From JANPLG01 sp964609085 (GTDB lineage Bacteria; Armatimonadota; SYMT01), in contig CAZSRZ010000001.1 of assembly GCA_964609085.1 (NCBI GenBank), positions 55,497 to 119,496 on the forward strand: DNA of 64,000 nt, written 5' to 3'. Of the stretch, positions 42,430-51,011 are shown in pieces (within the stretch, counting starts at the first letter, position 1; the number at the start of each line of letters is the position of its first letter). The notes under the pieces are model-generated. The model did no database searches and was not told where the DNA came from. It saw only the letters and a list, made by a program, of their open reading frames with translations. The position numbers and the translations under genes were made by a program.

Positions 42430-43010
42430 ACGACCCTCTTTTTTCCGCCCGCGGCATGTTCCACCACGAAGGTGTGGATGTGGATCCGCGCCGCACCGCG
42501 ACCCAGATGATGGTTGACGGCCTCACCCAGCCGTTCTCGGATCTCCAGGGCTACGGTCGGTGCGGCTGCCTCGGGTCTAACCCCTACCCGGCAGGTGAAA
42601 ACCAATCCCAGCCGACTGCGACGCACCTCCGCCTGCACTGACTCGACCGTGTCGACAGCGTGGATGACGTGCACAGCCAGCCGGCGCAGGCCCGGCAGCG
42701 AAACCGTGAGAATGCCTTCCTGGCCTGTCGAGAGGGTAAGTTCGCGCGATTTTGCCGGAACGCGGAGCTCCACGTACATGAGGATGAACCCCAGCACCAG
42801 CGCGACGAGGCCCGCGGCTGCCGTCCAGAACATCGCCATCCCCGGCAGGCCGCGGATTTGATCCGCGGCCCACACAACTTGCGTAGGGATGATCGAAGGG
42901 TCTGCCTGGATCCAGCCGCTGGCGGCCGCGACGACGAACCCGCCGCCTAGAGCGACAAGCAAGCCGACCGAGGCCGCCAGGAGGCGATTGAACAGGTGGA
43001 GATGGGACAC
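42426..43010 (-). CDS. amaP: AmaP-like alkaline shock response membrane anchor protein
   Basis: 194 residues. Two membrane helices near the N-terminus (about 10-32 and 57-80) are followed by a cytosolic domain (ILTVSLPGLRRLAVHVIHAVDTVESVQAEVRRSRLGLVFTCRVGV...) that resembles the Asp23 fold itself. This is the AmaP layout: it holds Asp23 at the inner face of the cell membrane. It stands between asp23 (8 bp upstream) and DUF2273 (4-nt overlap), the usual order in Firmicutes. Confidence 0.83.
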   Translation of the reverse strand: MSHLHLFNRLLAASVGLLVALGGGFVVAAASGWIQADPSIIPTQVVWAADQIRGLPGMAMFWTAAAGLVALVLGFILMYVELRVPAKSRELTLSTGQEGILTVSLPGLRRLAVHVIHAVDTVESVQAEVRRSRLGLVFTCRVGVRPEAAAPTVALEIRERLGEAVNHHLGRGAARIHIHTFVVEHAAGGKKRVV

Positions 43011-43018
43011 GCCCGGCG

Positions 43019-43459
43019 CTACTCAACCCGCTTGGCAACGACCTCGGTCTCCTCTTCGGGGAAGTAGAGGTCGACGACGGCGACATTCACCTCCTTGACG
43101 AGGAGCCCGGTCATCGACTCCACCCGGTTGATGACGTTGTTGCGCACGGCGGCGGCCACTGCGGGGATGTGCACGCCATAGTCGACGCTCACACGCACGT
43201 CCACTGCAGCTTCCTTTTCGCCCACCTCGACGACCACGCCGATGTCGCGATTGGACTGCCGCGTCACCGCTCTCGCCAGCCCGACAACGGCCTGAACATG
43301 ACTGGTCGCGATGAGGGAACGGACGCCGGGCACTTCGCGTACCGCCAGCCCCGCAATCTTCGCCACCACGCCATCCGCGATGACCGTCTTGCCCTTTTCC
43401 TGGATGATCGTGGTTACATGCTCCGAGACCAGTGCGGAGCTCTCTGCGTTGGAAGCCAT
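43019..43459 (-). CDS. Asp23/Gls24 family envelope stress protein
   Basis: 146 residues. The Asp23 core is plain: VIADGVVAKIAGLAVREVPGVRSL, then DIGVVVEVGEKEAAVDVRVSVDYGVHIPAVAAAVRNNVINRVESMTGLLVKEVNVAVVDLYF. In Gram-positives Asp23 is an abundant membrane-associated protein linked to cell-wall stress. It is first of a three-gene operon with amaP and DUF2273. Confidence 0.92.
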   Translation of the reverse strand: MASNAESSALVSEHVTTIIQEKGKTVIADGVVAKIAGLAVREVPGVRSLIATSHVQAVVGLARAVTRQSNRDIGVVVEVGEKEAAVDVRVSVDYGVHIPAVAAAVRNNVINRVESMTGLLVKEVNVAVVDLYFPEEETEVVAKRVE

Positions 43460-43596
43460 TTACAGCCTACCTTTCAGGGGGCCGCCGCGCACTCCTGACT
43501 GCGTTCCTGCGCGGCACGAACCAGGATTCAAGTTCAGGATGCACCTCACTTCTCCCTTCGCGTCCGGGGTGGATCAAAAATGAGTGTGGTGCCGCG

Positions 43597-44793
43597 ATGA
43601 ACGTCGTGATCTGGTTGCTCGCCGTTGTGGTATTGGCCCACTGGCTCCCCAGCACTCTGGAAATGCTGCTCGGGCTGTCCGTTTGTCCTCGCCTCCGGGA
43701 CAACGCTCCAGCGCCCGCCGACGGGTGGCCATCCGTAAGTGTCCTGGTGCCCGCATGCAACGAGGCCGCGACGATCGAGCCCGCTATGAGATCGCTGTTG
43801 GGCCTCGACTATCCGGATATCCAGATCATCGCGGTGAATGACCGATCCGCCGATGCGACCGGTGGGATCCTGGACCGGCTGGCGGTTGAGAATTCTCGGC
43901 TCCGGGTCATTCACCTCTCCAGCCTCCCTGCCGGCTGGCTCGGGAAGAACCATGCGCTGTGCCAGGCGGCAGCGGCGGCCGATGGCGAGTGGCTCCTGAT
44001 GACGGATGCGGACGTGAAATACCGGCCGGGTGCCCTTCGGGCCGCGGTGGCGCTGGCCTGTCGCACCCGGAGGGACCATTTGGTTGTCCTGCCGGAGATC
44101 GAAACTCGGAACGGATGGGAGCGGCTGTTCGTGCCCTATTTCATGGCGATGTTCAACTTCCGGTTTCGGCCCTGGCAGTCATGGGTGAGCTGGCTGCCGG
44201 GGTACATCGGGATCGGTGCCTTCGGGCTCATCCGCACGCAGGCGTACCGGGCAATCGGCGGGCACTCACGCCTGCCGCTCGAGGTTGCGGACGACATCCT
44301 GTTCGGCCGCCTGGTCAAGCGGGCGGGCTTGCGGCAGGGTGTCGCATCCGGTGGTGAGTTCCTGTCGGTGCGCTGGGTGGCCGGCCTGAACGGGATCCTG
44401 TCCGGACTGGAGAAGAACGGCTTTTCCGGGCTCGGCTACTCCTGGCCGGCGCTCACACTCGTGTGCCTGGTGATGTTGGTTGCTTCTGTCTGGCCGGTGG
44501 TCGGTGCACTGGTGGGCACGCCGACCACCCGTGCCATCTGCGCCGCGTCCTGGCTCTCGATGGCCGTGGCCGCCTTCGCTGTCCGTGACACCGGCAGGTG
44601 CTCACCCTGGCACGGACTCGCATGGCCGGTAGCTGCGGGCGTGTTCGTCACGGCGTTGGTGCGGAGTGCCTGGCTGACCACCCGGCGGGGCGGTATCCTG
44701 TGGCGCGGAACTCTCTACACGATCGCGGAAATCCGGGAGGCCCGGGGGAGATTCAATCGCCACTGCGACGAACTGACTTCTCCACCATCTTGA
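43597..44793 (+). CDS. GT2 family glycosyltransferase, membrane type
   Basis: 398 residues. An N-terminal helix (NVVIWLLAVVVLAHWLP) precedes the GT-A domain: SVSVLVPACNEAATI, IIAVNDRSADAT and the metal-binding TDADV (DXD-like). The acceptor region has a GIGAFGLIRTQAYRAIGG segment and DDILFGRLVKRAG. Four helices fill the C-terminal 120 residues. This is the hopanoid/carotenoid-type GT2 subgroup (similar to HpnI or CrtQ), so lipid or carotenoid glycosylation is possible, though no such pathway gene is nearby. The last 41 bp overlap the 3' end of rho on the other strand. Confidence 0.87.
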   Translation: MNVVIWLLAVVVLAHWLPSTLEMLLGLSVCPRLRDNAPAPADGWPSVSVLVPACNEAATIEPAMRSLLGLDYPDIQIIAVNDRSADATGGILDRLAVENSRLRVIHLSSLPAGWLGKNHALCQAAAAADGEWLLMTDADVKYRPGALRAAVALACRTRRDHLVVLPEIETRNGWERLFVPYFMAMFNFRFRPWQSWVSWLPGYIGIGAFGLIRTQAYRAIGGHSRLPLEVADDILFGRLVKRAGLRQGVASGGEFLSVRWVAGLNGILSGLEKNGFSGLGYSWPALTLVCLVMLVASVWPVVGALVGTPTTRAICAASWLSMAVAAFAVRDTGRCSPWHGLAWPVAAGVFVTALVRSAWLTTRRGGILWRGTLYTIAEIREARGRFNRHCDELTSPPS

Positions 44794-46009
44794 GCAACTC
44801 GGCATTGGTCGCCGTTGTCCGAAGCCGGTCGAGCAGCAGTTCCGCCGACTGAACGGTATCGAGCGCGGCGAGCGCGCGGTGGAGCTTGACCATTTGCGAC
44901 AGAGTCACCTCGTCGACGAGCAACTCCTCGTGCCGGGTGCCGGACCGCCGGATGTCGATGGCGGGAAAGACACGGCGCTCCTGCAGCTCGCGGCTCAGGT
45001 GAAGCTCCCAGTTGCCGGTGCCCTTGAATTCCTCGTAGATCAGCTCATCCATCCGGCTACCCGTATCCACAAGGACAGTGGCGATGATGGTGAGGCTGCC
45101 CCCCTCTTCCAGGTTGCGCGCCGCCCCGAAGAAGCGCTTGGGCCGCTGGATGGCTGCCGGATCCAAACCGCCGCTGAGCGTGCGCCCGGAGGGGTGGATC
45201 GTCAGGTTTGAGGCGCGGGCAAACCGCGTCAGGCTGTCTAACAGAATGACGACATCCCTGCCGCCTTCCACCAGCCGACGAGACTCCTCCAGCGCCAACT
45301 CGCACACTCGCAGGTGGCTGTCGGGATGCTCGTCGAAGGTGGAGCTCACAACCTGCCCGCGCACGGAACGTTGGATGTCGGTGACTTCTTCCGGCCGTTC
45401 GTCCACCAGCACCACTAGGAGTTGCGTCTCCGGGCAGCACGCGGTGATGCCCCAGGCGATTTCCTTCAGCAGTGTGGTCTTACCTGCCTTCGGCGGCGCG
45501 ACGATGAGGCCACGCTGGCCTTTCCCCATCGGGGCGATGAGGTCGATGATCCGTCCGCTCATCTTGCCGCCTGCTTCCAGCAGGAAACGTTCCTGGGGGT
45601 ACACCGTCGTGAGCGAGGCGAACCCAGGGCGATTGCGGGCCTCCTCCGGATCCTGGAGATTGACGGTGAGCACGCGCAGCAAGCTGATGTACTTCTCCGT
45701 TTCCTTCGGCCGCCGAACCACCCCACCGACCCAGTCACCCATGCGCAAACCAAAGCGACGAACCTGCGACTGCGAGACGTAGACGTCATTTTCGCCCGGC
45801 AGCAGGCTGGCATCTCGCAGGAATCCCCAGCCGTCGGACATGACTTCGAGCACGCCGTGGCCGTAGAGCACGGCATCTTCGCCCGACCCGACTGTTCCGA
45901 TCCCAGCGGTGAGGTCCGACCAGGGGAGCACGTGCGACTCACTCCAGCCGGGCTGCTCCATCAGGTCGGTGCCCGGCAGGGGACGGACCGATTCCCAGGT
46001 TTGTTCCAT
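44753..46009 (-). CDS. rho: transcription termination factor Rho
   Basis: 418 residues. The RNA-binding cold-shock domain is at about 50-115 (GVLEVMSDGWGFLRD, YVSQSQVRRFGLRMGDWVGG). Walker A is APPKAGKTT, and VLVDERPEEVTDIQRSV, LLDSLTRFARA, the Q-loop HPSGRTLSGGLDP and the R-loop GTGNWELHLSRELQERR are standard. The ring ATPase translocates on RNA and releases polymerase. The helical N-terminal domain (Rho_N) found in most Rho proteins is absent; a short unrelated leader of about 48 residues precedes the cold-shock fold. The stop overlaps the GT2 gene by 41 bp. Confidence 0.95.
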   Translation of the reverse strand: MEQTWESVRPLPGTDLMEQPGWSESHVLPWSDLTAGIGTVGSGEDAVLYGHGVLEVMSDGWGFLRDASLLPGENDVYVSQSQVRRFGLRMGDWVGGVVRRPKETEKYISLLRVLTVNLQDPEEARNRPGFASLTTVYPQERFLLEAGGKMSGRIIDLIAPMGKGQRGLIVAPPKAGKTTLLKEIAWGITACCPETQLLVVLVDERPEEVTDIQRSVRGQVVSSTFDEHPDSHLRVCELALEESRRLVEGGRDVVILLDSLTRFARASNLTIHPSGRTLSGGLDPAAIQRPKRFFGAARNLEEGGSLTIIATVLVDTGSRMDELIYEEFKGTGNWELHLSRELQERRVFPAIDIRRSGTRHEELLVDEVTLSQMVKLHRALAALDTVQSAELLLDRLRTTATNAELLKMVEKSVRRSGD

Positions 46010-46154
46010 TGGCCCCGTCGCACTCTCATGGCCGCCGATCCGCCGGCGGCGTGGTAGCCCATTTTAAGCACGCGGGCCTCGACGCGTCCGACGGGGGCGA
46101 TGGAGACTCCTCTGGGCGTCTCGCGGATCGCCGCGGATAGGGAGCGCGCGGGGG

Positions 46155-46703
46155 TCACTTCGGCGATGGAACCTCGGCGATGCAGGAGAGTCCGCGGTAC
46201 TGCTGGCCCAGGTCCAGCCCGTATCCCACCACGAAACAGTCCGGGACGCGGAAACCGATGTACCGGGCCGTCACGGTGGTACGACGAGCGGACGGCTTGT
46301 CTAGCAGCGCGCACACCTCGAGACTGGCAACACCTCGCTGCTGGAGCATCTCCGTCAGGCAAGTGAGGGTCAGGCCGCTGTCGATGATGTCCTCCACGAT
46401 CAGCACGTGCCGTCCGGCAATGTCATCCTCAAGATCCTTCAGAATGCGGACTGCGCCCGTGCTCTTGCTGCTCCCCGCGTAGCTGGAAATGGCGATGAAG
46501 TCGATGCTGGCGGGCACGGTAAGGGCCCGGATCAGATCCGCCGCGAAGATGGCGGCCCCGCGCAGCACCACGACAAGATGGATCTGGCGACCGGAGTAGT
46601 CCGCCGAAATCTCTGCGCCCAACTCCTCGACGCGCCCCCGGAGCTGTTCCGCGTCGAACAGAACTCGCTCGACCACGGTCTGCAACTCTCCGTGAAGTGC
46701 CAT
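46155..46703 (-). CDS. hpt: hypoxanthine phosphoribosyltransferase
   Basis: 182 residues. The PRPP loop VLIVEDIIDSGLT is at 100-112. LVVVLRGAAIFAADLIRAL, the flexible-loop SSYAGSSKSTG and the base-binding end VPDCFVVGYGLDLGQQYRGL are all present. The enzyme salvages hypoxanthine and guanine to IMP and GMP. It lies 10 bp after the guaA stop on the same strand; the pair places GMP synthesis and purine salvage under shared transcription. The start at 46703 is chosen because the longer frame runs back into guaA. Confidence 0.94.
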   Translation of the reverse strand: MALHGELQTVVERVLFDAEQLRGRVEELGAEISADYSGRQIHLVVVLRGAAIFAADLIRALTVPASIDFIAISSYAGSSKSTGAVRILKDLEDDIAGRHVLIVEDIIDSGLTLTCLTEMLQQRGVASLEVCALLDKPSARRTTVTARYIGFRVPDCFVVGYGLDLGQQYRGLSCIAEVPSPK

Positions 46704-46713
46704 CGACCGGACT

Positions 46714-48258
46714 TCACTCCCACTCAATCGTGCCCGGCGGTTTGGACGTGAGGTCGTAAACCACACGCGTCACGCCGGGCACCTCGTTGACAATCCGCGT
46801 CGCGATCCGCTCCAGCAGGTCCGGCGGGATGCGTGCCCAATCCGCCGTCATGAAATCCTCAGTGGTCACGGCGCGGAGGATGATGAAGAACCCGTAGGTA
46901 CGCTGGTCCCCCTGGACACCGACCGTCCTGTCGTTCGGAATCACTGCAAAGGCCTGGGCCATCGATCTGTAGAGTTCGGCCCGCTCCAGTTCGTCCATGA
47001 AGATCGCGTCAGCGGCGCGCAGGGCATCCAACCGATCCCTGGTGACTTCGCCGAGAACGCGGACTGCCAGACCCGGGCCGGGGAAGGGATGCCGCCACAC
47101 CTGCTGGGCGGGCAGACCTAGCTCTTCGCCCAAACGGCGGACCTCGTCCTTGAACAGCCACCGGAGCGGCTCCACGAGCTCCAGGCGCATATCATCCGGC
47201 AGGCCCCCGACGTTGTGGTGCGTCTTGATTACGGCCGCCTTCCCCGGACCGCTCTCAATGACATCCGGGTAGAGGGTTCCCTGCACCAGATACCGGGCAT
47301 CATCGAACTCGGCGGACTGCTCCTCAAAAACCCGGATGAACAGACGGCCGATGGTGCGACGCTTCTGCTCGGGGTCGGATTGGCCGGCGAGAGCTGTTAG
47401 GAACCGCTCGCTGGCGTCAACCACGCGCAAGGGGATGTGGAAGTGTCGGCCGAAGGTCTCCTGCACGCGTTCTGATTCGCCCGCCCGCAGTAGCCCATGG
47501 TCAACGAAGATGCAGGTGAGCTGGTCGCCGATGGCCCGATGGACAAGTGCGGCGGCAACCGCGCTATCCACGCCGCCGCTCAGTCCGCAAAGTACGCGGC
47601 CCGAACCCACGCGTCGGCGGATGTGCTCGATCTCCTGCTGCATGAAGTTGGCGATGGACCAGGTCGCCTCGCAGCGGGCGATGAGAAACAGGAAATTGGC
47701 TAGGATCCGCTCTCCGTGGGCGGTGTGAGTGACCTCGGGATGGAACTGTACTCCGTACAGCCGGCGCGTCTCGTCCCCGATAGCGGCCACGGGGGTGTTT
47801 TCGGTCCCGCCGTAAAGGGAAAACCCGCTCGGAAGAGCCAGGACGCTGTCTCCGTGGCTCATCCAGCAGACCTGTTCGTGTTCCACTCCGCGAAAGAGAT
47901 CCGATTCCCCGGTTGGGGTGAAGATCGCCTTGCCGTACTCTCGCGATTCACCCGCTGGCGCCACGTCACCACCGAGACGCAGCGCCATGAGTTGCATCCC
48001 GTAGCAGATTCCCAGCACGGGTATCCCCAGCTCGAACACGCCGGGATCCACGTCGGGTGCCTCGGACTCATAGACACTGGGGGGGCCCCCGCTGAGCACG
48101 AGAGCGCTCGGTTGTCGCGCCTGAAGTTCGGCCACGGAGATGTCGTGGGGCACTATCTCGCTGTAGACCCCACAATCGCGAATGCGGCGGGCGATCAGTT
48201 GGCTGTATTGGGCTCCGAAATCGAGCACCAGTACCGCGCCGGCAGGCGAGGTTTCCAT
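46714..48258 (-). CDS. guaA: GMP synthase (glutamine-hydrolysing)
   Basis: 514 residues. The amidotransferase domain has C85 (GICYGMQL), H173 and E175 (QFHPEVTH). The ATP pyrophosphatase domain has the PP-loop SGGVDS at 227-232, and the C-terminal dimer domain ends GTIEWE, the canonical GuaA tail. It converts XMP to GMP with ATP and glutamine. ATG 48258 is used; GAGGAG is 13 nt upstream, rather far, and an in-frame TTG at 48279 overlaps that GAGGAG. Confidence 0.97.
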   Translation of the reverse strand: METSPAGAVLVLDFGAQYSQLIARRIRDCGVYSEIVPHDISVAELQARQPSALVLSGGPPSVYESEAPDVDPGVFELGIPVLGICYGMQLMALRLGGDVAPAGESREYGKAIFTPTGESDLFRGVEHEQVCWMSHGDSVLALPSGFSLYGGTENTPVAAIGDETRRLYGVQFHPEVTHTAHGERILANFLFLIARCEATWSIANFMQQEIEHIRRRVGSGRVLCGLSGGVDSAVAAALVHRAIGDQLTCIFVDHGLLRAGESERVQETFGRHFHIPLRVVDASERFLTALAGQSDPEQKRRTIGRLFIRVFEEQSAEFDDARYLVQGTLYPDVIESGPGKAAVIKTHHNVGGLPDDMRLELVEPLRWLFKDEVRRLGEELGLPAQQVWRHPFPGPGLAVRVLGEVTRDRLDALRAADAIFMDELERAELYRSMAQAFAVIPNDRTVGVQGDQRTYGFFIILRAVTTEDFMTADWARIPPDLLERIATRIVNEVPGVTRVVYDLTSKPPGTIEWE

Positions 48259-48335
48259 CAGGTTGCGATCACTCCTCAAGAGCGGTGGGTTGTCGGCCGG
48301 GCGCTAAGCATATCGCCGCAGCCGACCAGAGCAAG

Positions 48336-49514
48336 TCAGTTGGCGCTCCGCAGCGAGTGAACCGTGCGCACGACCCGAGCCATCTCACCAACATCGTGAA
48401 CTCGCACCCCCGCCGCGCCCTCAGCGGCTGCCCAGGCAACGGTAGCCGCTGTCCCCGCAGCCCTGTCACCTACCGCCTCTACGCCCGACATTCGGCCGAC
48501 GCTGCTCTTGCGCGAAGTGCCGATCAGGATCGGCAGGCCGGTGGAGAGGAACTCTCCCAGCCGATGCAGCATGCCGACGTTATCTGCATGGCTCTTCCCG
48601 AATCCAAATCCGGGATCGAGCCAGATCCGCTCGGGCGGAATCCCCGCCGTCACAGCCGCTTGCGCGCGCGTACGCAGCCAATCCAGGACTTCGACCACCA
48701 CGTCCGTGAAGTGCGGCTCATCTCCAGGAGCGTAGGCTGTGGCGTAGCTCTCGGCGGCAGGGGCTCTCCGATGATGCATCAACACCATCGTCACGCCGGG
48801 CAGCGCGGCAACCGTGGCGAGCATCTTCGCGTCCCCCATCCCGCCGGTGACGTCGTTCACCCAGTCCGCGCCAGCCTCTACCGCGGCCTTCGCTACGACC
48901 GACTTGCTGGTGTCGACCGAGATGAGCACGTCTGTCGCTTCGCGCAGCGATTCGATCAGGGGTATCACGCGACGCAACTCTTCCGCCTCGTCAACGGGAT
49001 CTGCGCCGGGCCGCGTCGATTCTCCCCCCACGTCCAGGATGTCCGCGCCCTGCTCCACCAGCCGAAGTCCGTGGAGCACGGCTGCTTCCGGCGTGAACCA
49101 CCGCCCGCCGTCGCTGAAACTGTCCGGGGTTACATTCAGGATCCCCATCACCAGGGGTCGGCGAGGCACTCCTCGGGCCGCGCGAGCCGAAGCGAGCGCG
49201 GCCGCGAGCTCACGCGAGAGCGGTCCGGCCCGACCTCCAGCGAGCTGGCCGCAGATATCGAAGACGTCCGCAGCCCCCGCGGAAAGCCAGAACCGCCCGT
49301 CGACCGAGCTGAAGTAGCTGCCGCAGCGAGCCGCCGCTGCCGCCAGCTCCGCTTCCTGGTCGGGTGCGGCGAACCCCAGGAGCGACCATGCGCCGGGGGG
49401 CTCGAACCGGGGGAGGTTCATCCAGGCCGCTGCCGCCATGAGGCTCCCCGGAGCCCCGGCCGGAAAAACCCGAATGTTGGTGCTGGGATCAAGGGCCGGT
49501 GTCGGCGGATGCAT
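48336..49514 (-). CDS. folP: dihydropteroate synthase with N-terminal extension
   Basis: 392 residues. The catalytic TIM barrel starts near residue 118: LVMGILNVTPDSFSDGG, ADILDVGGESTRPGA, DWVNDVTGG, WLDPGFGFGKSHADN, GTSRKSSVG and VRVHDV cover the pterin and p-aminobenzoate sites. It joins p-aminobenzoate to the pterin diphosphate in folate synthesis. The first 115 residues (LLGFAAPDQEAELAAAAARCGSYFSSVDGRFWLSAGAADVFDICGQL) are extra relative to the E. coli enzyme and look like a small separate domain. It is 77 bp upstream of guaA on the same strand. Confidence 0.93.
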   Translation of the reverse strand: MHPPTPALDPSTNIRVFPAGAPGSLMAAAAWMNLPRFEPPGAWSLLGFAAPDQEAELAAAAARCGSYFSSVDGRFWLSAGAADVFDICGQLAGGRAGPLSRELAAALASARAARGVPRRPLVMGILNVTPDSFSDGGRWFTPEAAVLHGLRLVEQGADILDVGGESTRPGADPVDEAEELRRVIPLIESLREATDVLISVDTSKSVVAKAAVEAGADWVNDVTGGMGDAKMLATVAALPGVTMVLMHHRRAPAAESYATAYAPGDEPHFTDVVVEVLDWLRTRAQAAVTAGIPPERIWLDPGFGFGKSHADNVGMLHRLGEFLSTGLPILIGTSRKSSVGRMSGVEAVGDRAAGTAATVAWAAAEGAAGVRVHDVGEMARVVRTVHSLRSAN

Positions 49515-49556
49515 GCCACGGGCTTTCTCGGGCTCATCCCCGATCCCCCGGCGGGG

Positions 49557-50795
49557 CTAGTTGAAGAGGATGGGAACGAACGCGCCGTTGGTCGGCATCA
49601 GGTTGTCCAGATCGATGGACTGCAGGGCTGCCTCGCCGGCCTCACTGAGCACGAAGCCTCGTTCTCGGGCGGCCAGCAGCGAATCTCGTCGCAGTTTCAT
49701 ACGGAAGACGGCATCCTCGGAAGCAACGAGCACGATTTGCCGAAGCTGGTGTCTGTCCATAGCCTCGACCGCGTCCATCGCTTCCTGGCCCATTTCGCTG
49801 TCTGGTGCAAGTCGGAGCACTCGAACGAACTGATCCATCGCCTCCCGGAACATCCCTTGCTGCTGGAACAGAACGGCCTTCTTGAAGTGGTGGCTAGCGT
49901 CGAGCGGATTCAGTGCCACGAGTTGATCCGCGATGCGCAGGGCATCCGCGACCCGCCCTTGCTGAAGGTAAGCCACCCCCAAAACGTCTCGGGCCGCCAG
50001 GCTCCTCCCGCTCACGCGCAGGAGGCGCTGCGCGTAGTCGATGGCCAGCTCCGCCTCACCCAGCTCCAGGCTCACTTCGGCGGCAGTCTCCAGCAACTCC
50101 GGATGATTCGGGTCGATCTCCAGCCCGGCCGCCAGCACTCCTGCGGCGTCCCCTACTCGGTGGGTGTCACGCAGGAGCGATGCGAGGCTGAAGTAATAGT
50201 CCGGCCGATGAGGGGCGATTTCGAGAGCCCGCTCCATGGCGTCGACGGCCAGCCCAAATTGCCCGGCCCGAGCGTGCGATACGGCGAGTTCGACGTGGGC
50301 CAGGTCATAGCCGGGATCGCAGGCGATCGCAGCCTCGCACGCAGCGATTGCGCCCACGAGGTCGTCGTTCTGCAGGCAGAAGTAGCCGAGCGCCTTGTGG
50401 GCGCGCGCGGATTCGGGATTGAACCGGATCGCAGTCTCGAGGGCCAGCCGCGCCTCGCCGCGTTCGCCCCGCAGACTAAGGATGTAGGCCAGCTCGCACA
50501 GCGCCTCCGCGTTGGTGGGATCGGTCTTCAGGACCTCGGCAAGCTGATCCGCCGCGGCATCCAACTTGCCCTGCTCGACGAGGCAGTAACAGAGCCCCAG
50601 CCGAGCCCGCAGTTGGAGATAACGCCGCTCTTCGTCGCGGCGCGTTGAGTCGATGGCCCGCGAGCGTCGCATCGGGGCACTGGCTACCCGGTCCAGGCAA
50701 ACGATGGCGTCGTCCGTCCTCCCGGCCTGGATGAGCGCCTGGGCGGTGTGGTAAAGTCGCCAAAGTCCCTTCAGCGTTATTCTCGGGGTGGGCAT
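49557..50795 (-). CDS. TPR repeat protein
   Basis: 412 residues of tetratricopeptide repeats from near the start (LYHTAQALIQAGRTDDAIVCLDRV) through about residue 330 (DLVGAIAACEAAIACDPGYDLAHVELAVSHARAGQFG, ALEIAPHRPDYYFSLASLLRDTHR, GMFREAMDQFVRVLRLAPDS). No signal peptide or membrane helix is seen, so it is likely a cytoplasmic scaffold. The start is uncertain: ATG 50795 or ATG 50849, neither with a good ribosome binding site. The C-terminus (residues 350-412) has no TPR and is not recognised. It precedes folP by 42 bp. Confidence 0.82.
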   Translation of the reverse strand: MPTPRITLKGLWRLYHTAQALIQAGRTDDAIVCLDRVASAPMRRSRAIDSTRRDEERRYLQLRARLGLCYCLVEQGKLDAAADQLAEVLKTDPTNAEALCELAYILSLRGERGEARLALETAIRFNPESARAHKALGYFCLQNDDLVGAIAACEAAIACDPGYDLAHVELAVSHARAGQFGLAVDAMERALEIAPHRPDYYFSLASLLRDTHRVGDAAGVLAAGLEIDPNHPELLETAAEVSLELGEAELAIDYAQRLLRVSGRSLAARDVLGVAYLQQGRVADALRIADQLVALNPLDASHHFKKAVLFQQQGMFREAMDQFVRVLRLAPDSEMGQEAMDAVEAMDRHQLRQIVLVASEDAVFRMKLRRDSLLAARERGFVLSEAGEAALQSIDLDNLMPTNGAFVPILFN

Positions 50796-51011
50796 TGGGC
50801 AGCCTGGCGGGCGGTCGCCATTCCGGGGGGCGATTGTCAGCGCCAGCATACCCTACGCGGCGCGCATTGAGTCAAAGCCGCCCGGGAATGCGCGGTGAAT
50901 CTACTTTTGATTCTGCAGGGCTGGCTGGCCTCGCTGGGGAACAGGAACTCTCCGCAACTCCCATCGCGCTGCTCCGTTGTAAGGCTGAGTCCAGGGAGCG
51001 ATTCCCATCCC

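Noticed and set aside
48285..50648. 787-residue plus-strand open frame
   Set aside because: It is antisense to folP and the TPR gene; the real genes carry conserved motifs and this frame does not.
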